From positions 2,046,001-2,110,000 of the forward strand of contig NZ_CP101291.1 of the NCBI RefSeq assembly GCF_024300645.1: 64,000 bases of DNA. Direction: 5' to 3'. Under the pieces are notes generated by a model. The model saw only the letters and a list, made by a program, of their open reading frames with translations, was not told the DNA's origin and searched no databases. The DNA is from Alteromonas sp. LMIT006 (lineage in GTDB: Bacteria; Pseudomonadota; Gammaproteobacteria; Enterobacterales; Alteromonadaceae). The translations under genes and the position numbers were made by a program. Positions 57,781 to 64,000 of the stretch are shown here, one piece after another (position 1 is the first letter of the stretch; every line of letters starts with the position of its first letter).

Positions 57781-59067
57781 ATGCGCAGTGTATTGTCGCT
57801 GTGCTTAGTGGTTATTTTTGTGCTGCCCGCGTTGGTGTGGTCCATTAGTACGGCCCACCTTAGCTCACTTGAGCGCGCAAAAATGACTGAACTGGAATTA
57901 ATGAGCTATGTGCTGATAGCAGACTTTGATCTTCGTGAAAGTGTCATCACCATGCCCGTAGCCGTATTGGATGAGCGTTTTAATATTACGCAAAGTGGTT
58001 ATCACGGGTATATCAAGCTCAATGACACGTTGATCTGGCAATCCGTCTCGGTCACCGATTCCATTGAGCCAGCAAAGCTACCGCGCACTGGTGCTGGTGA
58101 GTCACGTTTTTCAACGATTGAACACAACGGTGAGACATGGTATCTATATAGTTTTACCGCCGAGTTTCTCAACTATAATCGCTATGAAGCGATTCATTTT
58201 CACATTGCCAATCATGCCCGAGATATGCGAGCTGAACACGCTGTGTTCACTCGTACATTGTGGCAATCAACATTAGTCATTTCATTGGTTATTACCATTG
58301 TTCTCATTCTTAGCTTGTTATCCGTTTTACTCCCAGTACGCACCTTAATTGCTCAGCTAAAACGCACCCGTCAAGGACAACAAAGTCAGTTATCGGGTGA
58401 GTTTCCATTAGAGCTCAATGCAATGAAGTCCACCATCAATAAGGTTTTACAGGAAGAACAACAACAACGAGAACGCTATCAAAATGCTTTGCAAGATCTG
58501 GCGCATTCCCTTAAAACCCCTCTTACGGTCATTAAAGGCGACCCAGCTTTACCACCTAGCTTGCATCCTCAGGTTGACCAAATTGATCAAATCATTCAAA
58601 GGCAGCTTTCGCGAGCGCGTTTTAGTCAAAAGTCAGGACATCAGCGCATTGCGCTCTCGCCTGTGATTAAAAAAGTTTGCGAGAGCATGCACAAAATTCA
58701 CGCCGATAAAGCGCTGAGTATTATGTACGATGAGACTCAATCTGTTGAATACGCAATAGACCAAGCAGATTGGTATGAAATCCTTGGTAACATTCTAGAT
58801 AATGCCTGTAAGGCTGCACAAAAACACGTAAAAGTCAGATTAAAAGAGGATCTGCAATGGGTGATGCTAAGCGTCGAAGATGATGGACAAGGTATCCCCC
58901 TTGCACAACAAAAGCAGATCCTTAAACGAGGTTATCGGCTAGACCAATATACGGAAGGCTCTGGAATTGGCCTTGCCACTGTCAACGACTTAGTCGATTT
59001 ATATGGTGGCAAAATACGGTTCAGTGAAACCTTACCATTTAGTCTTTCGATTTATCTGCCAAAGTAA
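57781..59067 (+). CDS. Sensor histidine kinase (PhoQ-like)
   Basis: 428 residues: an N-terminal membrane helix, a periplasmic sensor domain of about 125 residues, a second helix (around 160-185), then HisKA with the phospho-His in LAHSLKTPLTVIKG (PhoQ-like H box) and an ATPase domain with NILDNACKAA, DDGQGIP and GSGIGLATV. The two-helix topology with a mid-size periplasmic domain fits sensing of cations or peptides, as in PhoQ, but an acidic metal-binding patch is not obvious. The last 29 bases overlap the convergent AI-2E family gene. Confidence 0.9.
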   Translation: MRSVLSLCLVVIFVLPALVWSISTAHLSSLERAKMTELELMSYVLIADFDLRESVITMPVAVLDERFNITQSGYHGYIKLNDTLIWQSVSVTDSIEPAKLPRTGAGESRFSTIEHNGETWYLYSFTAEFLNYNRYEAIHFHIANHARDMRAEHAVFTRTLWQSTLVISLVITIVLILSLLSVLLPVRTLIAQLKRTRQGQQSQLSGEFPLELNAMKSTINKVLQEEQQQRERYQNALQDLAHSLKTPLTVIKGDPALPPSLHPQVDQIDQIIQRQLSRARFSQKSGHQRIALSPVIKKVCESMHKIHADKALSIMYDETQSVEYAIDQADWYEILGNILDNACKAAQKHVKVRLKEDLQWVMLSVEDDGQGIPLAQQKQILKRGYRLDQYTEGSGIGLATVNDLVDLYGGKIRFSETLPFSLSIYLPK

Positions 59068-60133
59068 AATCCGCATCTTTATCGTCATCTCGATGTGGCT
59101 TAAAATACTCATCGGCATCATCGGCAGACAACAGAACCGCTAACCACATGGTTTCCTCACGAGATTCTAAAGCGATTTTGACAATCATCGTCAATGGTAC
59201 GGACAATAACATGCCCACTGAACCGAGCAACCAGCCCCAAAATATCAACGACAAAAACACCACCAAGGTACTTAAACCAAGACCGCGCCCCATATAGCGA
59301 GGTTCAATCACATTCCCCATTATGGTATTGACGACGATAAAGCCCAAGCCGGTTAAGCCTGCTTTGGCAAACCCGAATTCCAAGAATGCCACGAGTACTG
59401 CTGGGATCGCCGCGATAATCGAACCAATATTGGGAATGAAATTTAATAAAAATGCTAATACCGCCCATAACATAAAGTGGTCGACTCCCAAAAAGTACAA
59501 CCAAATGCCAATCAACGTGCCAGTCGCCAACGAAACAAGGGACTTGATCCCAAGATAATCTTTGACCGACTGTAAAAAGCGGTCAATGTGATGCAGCTTC
59601 ATACCAGGATCACGTAATGCAATATGCACACGCTTGGGAATACTCTCTGCCTCAAACAACATGAAAATCACGGTCAAAATGATCAGAAATAAATTCGAAA
59701 GCACCCCACCTAAACCAGAGATAAAATTAGTGGCAACGGACATTGCTGTACCCGGGTCGAGGTGATTGAGAATGAGATCTTTATCAATGTAAATATTGAA
59801 ATTTCGCAATTGTTCCACAATCCACACGAATTCTTTGCTAAGCTGAGCTTGGTAGACAGGCAGATTTTGGCGAAATTCGGCTAAGGATTGACCAACTAGA
59901 CCGGCGAGCATAAATCCAATTACGATAATTAGCAGTATAACTAAAGTAACAGAGAGCCAACGTGGTATGCGATAGCGCGAGGCAAGATTAATCAATGGGC
60001 TACATGCAATCGCGATAAAAAGCGAGAGTAAGAATGGAACCATAATGGCGCTAGCGGCTTTGATCCCAGAAAGCACGACGACGACCGCGGCGGTCACCAC
60101 AAATGTTTTGGCTGTTGAAGATTGTAATTCCAT
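59039..60133 (-). CDS. AI-2E family transporter (PerM-like permease)
   Basis: 364 residues, about seven to eight membrane helices with the family pattern: paired N-terminal helices (ASAIMVPFLLSLFIAIACSP), a long soluble loop, and C-terminal LLNFIPNIGSIIAAIPAVL plus VIEPRYMGRGLGLSTLVVFLSLIFWGWLLG. The family includes sodium/proton antiporters and putative autoinducer-2 exporters; function here is not assigned. It has an acidic C-terminal tail (DDADEYFKPHRDDDKDAD). The gene overlaps the sensor kinase 3' end. Confidence 0.9.
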   Translation of the reverse strand: MELQSSTAKTFVVTAAVVVVLSGIKAASAIMVPFLLSLFIAIACSPLINLASRYRIPRWLSVTLVILLIIVIGFMLAGLVGQSLAEFRQNLPVYQAQLSKEFVWIVEQLRNFNIYIDKDLILNHLDPGTAMSVATNFISGLGGVLSNLFLIILTVIFMLFEAESIPKRVHIALRDPGMKLHHIDRFLQSVKDYLGIKSLVSLATGTLIGIWLYFLGVDHFMLWAVLAFLLNFIPNIGSIIAAIPAVLVAFLEFGFAKAGLTGLGFIVVNTIMGNVIEPRYMGRGLGLSTLVVFLSLIFWGWLLGSVGMLLSVPLTMIVKIALESREETMWLAVLLSADDADEYFKPHRDDDKDADFTLADKSKD

Positions 60134-60203
60134 AGATCCCTAGCAAGCAAACGAGTGTGTTTGATAAAGCACTTTGTACACATAATAACAGGAACTTACC
60201 GTA

Positions 60204-60572
60204 ATGAAATTAGATGATGCTACGATCCGCATAAAAAATTTACGCTTGCGTACCTTTATCGGCTTTAACGAAGAAGAAATGCAGAAGAAACAAGATGTTG
60301 TCATCAACGCTGTCATTAAGTACGACGCTATAAAGGCAGCTGAAAACGACAATGTTGACCTTGCTATCAATTACAAAGTGATCACGAAGGCGGTCATTAA
60401 ACTCGTTGAAAACAATCGTTTTTTGTTACTAGAAAAGCTGACTCACGACATACTTGCATTGTGTGCCGATCACCCTTGGGTCAAATGGGCGGAAGTTGAA
60501 GTGGATAAGCCTCACGCGTTACGTTTTGCCGATTCAGTTTCACTGAGTATCGCATGTTCAAAGGACGTCTAA
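60204..60572 (+). CDS. folX: Dihydroneopterin triphosphate 2'-epimerase
   Basis: 122 residues of the FolB/FolX fold. IRIKNLRLRTFIGFNEEEMQKKQDVVIN and NNRFLLLEKLTHDIL (catalytic Lys) with VEVDKPHALRFADSVS match E. coli FolX much better than the aldolase FolB. It epimerises dihydroneopterin triphosphate to the monapterin form. The E. coli neighbour yfcH also follows here. Confidence 0.93.
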   Translation: MKLDDATIRIKNLRLRTFIGFNEEEMQKKQDVVINAVIKYDAIKAAENDNVDLAINYKVITKAVIKLVENNRFLLLEKLTHDILALCADHPWVKWAEVEVDKPHALRFADSVSLSIACSKDV

Positions 60573-60602
60573 TTCTTATATTGGCAGATTAAAGGAAGCA
60601 CT

Positions 60603-61508
60603 ATGCGTATTTTGATAACGGGTGGCACAGGTTTAATTGGACAAGCATTTGTGCACGCTCATCTTAACGAACACGAGTTTCTCATCGTGAATCGCAACCC
60701 GAGTAAGGTATTGCAGACGTTTCCAGAAGCGATATCAGCAGGCAAGGTTGAGAGCATCACGTTGGCTGAACTGAACAAAGATGTGAGAGTGGATGCGGTC
60801 ATTAATCTCGCAGGTGAACCCATTGCGGATAAGCGTTGGAGCGATAAACAAAAGCGTTTGATTTGTGACAGCCGTTGGCATACCACCCAAGCGCTAGTGG
60901 ATTGGATGCATACAGCGACGACTAAGCCTACTGTTTTTATCAGTGGCTCAGCCATTGGCTATTACGGACGGCAAGATGAAACACCTGTGGCAGAAGACTT
61001 TGCGGATATCCATCATGAGTTTAGCCATGAACTGTGCGCACAATGGGAAGCCATTGCGCAAGGTGCACCGGAATCCGTGCGTATATGTGCTGTACGTACT
61101 GGTGTTGTACTTAGTGCAGAAGGTGGGGCATTAGGTAAAATGCTTCTGCCGTTTAAATTTGGCTTAGGTGGCCCTGTTTCGCCAGGCTCGCAAGGGTTTT
61201 CTTGGATCCACATCGACGACATGGTTGCAGGATTGGCGTTTTTGCTCAATCAGAAAGACGTATCCGGTGCTTTTAACTTTACCGCCCCGAACCCTGTATC
61301 AAATGAGGTGTTTTCAAAAGCTTTAGCCAAGCGCTTGAACCGCCCTTGCCTGTTTAAAGTGCCACAAATTTCGATGAAGCTGTTATTAGGCGAAGGTGCA
61401 GATTTGCTCACAACGGGGCAATTTGTGATCCCTCAACGCTTGCTTGATGCCGGATTTGAATTTCGCTATGCCACGGTACAAGAAGCCTTAGATGCGCTAG
61501 AGTTATAA
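60603..61508 (+). CDS. yfcH: TIGR01777-family NAD-dependent epimerase-like protein (YfcH)
   Basis: 301 residues, extended short-chain dehydrogenase fold. N-terminal TGGTGLIGQAFV nucleotide loop, NLAGEPIADKRWSDKQKRLICDSR, SGSAIGYYG and the C-terminal DUF1731-type domain ending QEALDAL. Substrate unknown. folX-yfcH adjacency is conserved with E. coli. AAGGAAG precedes the ATG; the stop overlaps a convergent gene by six bases. Confidence 0.92.
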   Translation: MRILITGGTGLIGQAFVHAHLNEHEFLIVNRNPSKVLQTFPEAISAGKVESITLAELNKDVRVDAVINLAGEPIADKRWSDKQKRLICDSRWHTTQALVDWMHTATTKPTVFISGSAIGYYGRQDETPVAEDFADIHHEFSHELCAQWEAIAQGAPESVRICAVRTGVVLSAEGGALGKMLLPFKFGLGGPVSPGSQGFSWIHIDDMVAGLAFLLNQKDVSGAFNFTAPNPVSNEVFSKALAKRLNRPCLFKVPQISMKLLLGEGADLLTTGQFVIPQRLLDAGFEFRYATVQEALDALEL

Positions 61509-61925
61509 TATTTTCTTTGTCTGTTTGGCTTGGTAAACAGACCAGGCCAAACACGCGGCCACAGTCACATCGACGCCCAAGCATACATCGGGATAAAACC
61601 AACTCACACCGTCATTGACCACGAGCCAATGATGCACGTAATCATAGAACCCGTGATACAACCACACGCCCATTGCGACCTTGTCCTTGCGCTCATTTGA
61701 CCATTCTTGCATGTGACTGATGCCGACCAGCATGAAAATGGGCATGCCAAAAAACATTTCTTCAATCACACTTTGCGTGGGTGTCGAAGACCACAGTGCG
61801 AAGCCGACATAAATAGCAGGTAGGAAAATGGTGAGTTGCAACAAGTCCCAGCGCATGAGACGAGCGTAGCGATAGAGCGCTATGCCAAAGGCGATGCCGA
61901 GCAGGATGAGTATAAGTTGCTGCAT
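61503..61925 (-). CDS. Small membrane protein (140 aa) downstream of ccdB, unrecognised
   Basis: 140 residues with about four to five hydrophobic segments. Acidic and His-rich stretches lie between helices (SVIEEMFFGMPIFMLVG, HGFYDYVHHWLV, WFYPDVCLGVDV). Conserved-looking His residues in a membrane protein could bind a cofactor or metal, but no family is recognised. GAGG lies five bases before the ATG, and the gene begins 17 bases after ccdB on the same strand, so read-through from the toxin-antitoxin operon is likely. Confidence 0.7.
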   Translation of the reverse strand: MQQLILILLGIAFGIALYRYARLMRWDLLQLTIFLPAIYVGFALWSSTPTQSVIEEMFFGMPIFMLVGISHMQEWSNERKDKVAMGVWLYHGFYDYVHHWLVVNDGVSWFYPDVCLGVDVTVAACLAWSVYQAKQTKKIL

Positions 61926-61942
61926 AAAAACCTCAGAATGAC

Positions 61943-62257
61943 CTATATTCCTGTGAATAAAGCGTCGTATGCATTGAGTAATTCATCCCTTTGGTCTGAA
62001 ACATTGAACATGAATTTATTCAACCTCGATGCCTCGATGGTGAACATGACATTTGTAGACACATAATAATATTCTGAATTATCTTTAATTGTCACAGATA
62101 ACCGCTCTAAAGCGAGCGTTTCGTTATGTGTAACAAAGGCAACCAAGCATGAAGATAAATCACGGTAAAGGTCATTTTGTAACACACAAACATAAGGGTA
62201 ATCGGCTCGACTTTTTGCGATTGGGTTTTGAAATACATCAAACTGATTGATATGCAT
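61943..62257 (-). CDS. ccdB: CcdB-type toxin (DNA gyrase poison family)
   Basis: 104 residues from ATG 62257, which starts the conserved strand INQFDVFQNP; an ATG at 62275 would overlap ccdA. The family pattern is clear: YPYVCVLQNDLYRDLSSCLVAFV and a C terminus DALFTGI. The F-plasmid toxin ends MFWGI; the Trp needed there for gyrase poisoning is Thr here, while Gly-Ile is kept. The TAGG upstream of the start lies in the ccdA stop. The region is noticeably AT-rich, consistent with acquisition. Confidence 0.85.
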   Translation of the reverse strand: MHINQFDVFQNPIAKSRADYPYVCVLQNDLYRDLSSCLVAFVTHNETLALERLSVTIKDNSEYYYVSTNVMFTIEASRLNKFMFNVSDQRDELLNAYDALFTGI

Positions 62258-62265
62258 ATAAATGC

Positions 62266-62490
62266 CTAAACACAAATATCTTCATCATCAAAAGGTAACC
62301 CTTTCGCTGCTATATGTTGATTATATTTTTGAATTTTTTCTTGGTTTTGTTCCAGCCATTTTTTAGATAACTCCTGTTTTAGAGCGTTTTCTAAACTGTT
62401 GCTGAGATTTATACCCAGTTTTTTAGCATCACAAGTCAATGATTTATCTACATACACATTGACCCTAACTTTTTCTTTTGCAGACCCCAT
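62266..62490 (-). CDS. ccdA: CcdA-type antitoxin
   Basis: 74 residues from ATG 62490 (GAGAG just upstream). An N-terminal ribbon-helix-helix (KEKVRVNVYVDKSLTCDAKKLGINLSNSLENAL) for DNA binding, then a toxin-binding tail with KWLEQNQEKIQKYNQHIAAKGLPFDDE, the CcdA hallmark. It precedes ccdB by eight bases. An upstream start at 62532 would overlap the promoter region and is rejected. Confidence 0.87.
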   Translation of the reverse strand: MGSAKEKVRVNVYVDKSLTCDAKKLGINLSNSLENALKQELSKKWLEQNQEKIQKYNQHIAAKGLPFDDEDICV

Positions 62491-62513
62491 AAAACTCTCA
62501 TGCGCAAAACCTG

Positions 62514-62537
62514 TACACACAATATAATACACACAAT
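62514..62537 (-). promoter_or_regulatory. Direct repeat over the ccdA promoter, candidate CcdAB operator
   Basis: On the minus strand ATTGTGTGTA occurs twice (62537-62528 and 62523-62514), four bases apart, giving a 14-base period. A -10-like TATTAT (62529-62524) lies between the copies, 34 bases before the ccdA start. Ribbon-helix-helix antitoxins bind such repeated sites, so autoregulation is plausible. Confidence 0.5.
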
Positions 62538-62562
62538 GATATTTTGAAAATGTTTTTAATAT

Positions 62563-64000
62563 CTACAACACCTTACGCAACAACGTCGTGGTATTGAGTT
62601 TCAACAAGACTCGACAACTTGCCGCGCCCAGTAATCCTACCACTATAGCCCCCGTCAATGGGGCGACGACCCAGTATTCATAGTGAATGGATGTGGACAT
62701 TTGAAACACTTGAGATTGCAATAGGTACAAACTGACTTCATTAGCAAGTGCTGCCATGAATCCCGCCACTGAACCAATGATCAAAAACTCATAGATCACC
62801 GAACGTCGAATCAACCCACCTTGCGCCCCTAAGGTGCGTAAAATAGCTAATTCGCGCTGCCGTTCATCCATTGACGCTTGAACCTGTGCAATCAACACCA
62901 ACGCACCAGCTACCAATACAAGCACTAGAATAAACTCAACCGCTGCTGAAACTTGGTCAATGATGCTGCGGATTTGATTAATACGCGCATCTACATCAAA
63001 CAAGGTCACATTTGGGAATGGGCGCAAAAGTTGAGCTAGCTCTGGCTTGCGCTCCTCGGGTAAGAAAAACGAGGTTATATAAGTAGGTGTAAATCGCGCC
63101 ATAGCATCGGGATGCAAGACAAAGAAGAAGTTAGGCTGCATGGTTTGCCAGTTCACTTGACGCAGTGATGTGACCTGTACATCGACGATTTCTGAACCAA
63201 TGTTAAAACTCAAGACATCGCCCATGCCAATGCGCATGCGTTTAGCCGCTTCCACTTCAACAGAAACTGGGTAAATCCCCTCACCTAATTCACTGTTTTC
63301 ATATGACCAGGCATCATGCCACTCACCGGCTACAATTTCGTTGGCTTGTTGTAATTCTGTTCCCCAAGTCAGGTTGGCTTCTCGCCCCATTCCTGCACGT
63401 CGTTCATTCGTGCTATCTTCATCTTCTTTAGTGACTTCTGAGCGCAATACAACATCATTTATTTTGGCAAAGCGCCCTCGGGTCACTGGGTATAAATCGT
63501 CGGATAACACAGCGTTTTGAGCAAAGTGCTGTGCCAAATGATCCTTTTGCGCTTCGGTGACATTGATCATGAAATAATTGGCCGTGCCTTCGGGTAATTG
63601 CTCTTGCCATTGCTTCACAATATCGTTACGCATAACCAGTACAACCAGCAGTAGCATAAGGGTGAGCGCAAAACTGATCAATTGCACAGAGTTGTCTAAT
63701 GCTCGGCGTTTTATCCTTGCCCAAGCAAGCTGAGTTGCTGACATTCTTCCTTGTCCCAAGACTCGGCCAAGGGCTATTAAGCCATACGTTGCGCCTAACA
63801 ATAAAACCACTAGGATAAGGCCCGAAATAAACATGATGGCGCTAACCTTGAAGTTCTGTGAATAGGCATACATCAACCCAAAGATCGCCAATCCTGATGT
63901 TGCATATTGCCCGCCTCGACTTTTGAGTGTAGAGACCATATCTCGGCGCAACACCCGTAACGGCGGGATCGCAAATAAGCCCAGCAATGGATATAGGCAG
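62563..64000 (-). CDS. YbbP-like ABC transporter permease, C-terminal part
   Basis: The frame is open to the window edge, so the N terminus is missing; at least 478 residues are present. It has FtsX-like domains with several membrane segments. Characteristic stretches are PPLRVLRRD near the visible start, a large extracytoplasmic domain with a MacB-like core, and DERQRELAILRTLGAQGGLIRRS, the cytoplasmic coupling motif of FtsX-family permeases. E. coli YbbP (with the ATPase YbbA and TesA) is the closest recalled relative. The cargo is unknown. Confidence 0.85.
   Translation of the reverse strand, partial: CLYPLLGLFAIPPLRVLRRDMVSTLKSRGGQYATSGLAIFGLMYAYSQNFKVSAIMFISGLILVVLLLGATYGLIALGRVLGQGRMSATQLAWARIKRRALDNSVQLISFALTLMLLLVVLVMRNDIVKQWQEQLPEGTANYFMINVTEAQKDHLAQHFAQNAVLSDDLYPVTRGRFAKINDVVLRSEVTKEDEDSTNERRAGMGREANLTWGTELQQANEIVAGEWHDAWSYENSELGEGIYPVSVEVEAAKRMRIGMGDVLSFNIGSEIVDVQVTSLRQVNWQTMQPNFFFVLHPDAMARFTPTYITSFFLPEERKPELAQLLRPFPNVTLFDVDARINQIRSIIDQVSAAVEFILVLVLVAGALVLIAQVQASMDERQRELAILRTLGAQGGLIRRSVIYEFLIIGSVAGFMAALANEVSLYLLQSQVFQMSTSIHYEYWVVAPLTGAIVVGLLGAASCRVLLKLNTTTLLRKVL

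Overview
The window is an ordinary stretch of chromosome from a marine-type gammaproteobacterium, most likely of the order Alteromonadales (inference from gene content, protein similarity and gene order; no database search was possible). Coding density is high, G+C looks moderate, and no rRNA, insertion sequence, prophage, integron or CRISPR array is visible. The first and last genes (rplY and a YbbP-like permease) are cut by the window edges.

Layout. 1-2.1 kb: rplY-pth-ychF. 2.1-2.6 kb: a tRNA cluster (Met, Leu, Gln, Gln) behind a stable-RNA-type promoter. 2.7-6.3 kb: a sodium/alanine symporter, then leftward ubiF, an unlisted 57-residue membrane protein and a TraB/GumN protein. 6.5-11.9 kb: miaB-phoH-ybeY-corC-lnt. 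12-15 kb: an exported amidohydrolase and a SulP transporter. 15-21 kb (leftward): dapB, carA, carB, greA, with an attenuator-like leader before carA. 21-24.6 kb: a YdbS/YdbT PH-domain pair and a cytochrome b561 / cytochrome c' pair. 24.7-28.6 kb (leftward): grpE-dnaK-dnaJ with sigma-32-type promoters. 28.8-32.3 kb: an SLC5-type hybrid kinase and a NarL-type regulator resembling CrbS/CrbR. 32.4-39.3 kb: a TonB-dependent receptor divergent from a putative polyhydroxybutyrate utilisation operon (GntP permease, MetX-like hydrolase, PHB depolymerase, 3-hydroxybutyrate dehydrogenase). 39.4-42.7 kb: nadK, recN (LexA-type boxes), bamE and a small membrane protein. 42.8-46.6 kb (leftward): rnm, a frameshifted yciO, scpA, scpB, rluB. 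46.7-53.8 kb: trpL attenuator, trpEGD(CF)BA and a YciI-like gene. 53.9-60.1 kb: an M16 lipoprotein peptidase, a small PepSY-like protein with a PhoP/PhoQ-type two-component system, and an AI-2E family permease. 60.2-61.5 kb: folX-yfcH. 61.5-62.5 kb: a chromosomal ccdAB toxin-antitoxin pair followed by a small membrane protein gene. 62.6-64 kb: the permease fragment.

Most of the window is core metabolism: translation quality control, chaperones, arginine/pyrimidine precursor supply, tryptophan synthesis, quinone synthesis and envelope biogenesis. The accessory or less expected parts are the putative PHB locus, the ccdAB-membrane-protein block, the frameshift in yciO, the 40-codon leader ORF running through a terminator directly into carA, and an altered active-site segment in Pth.
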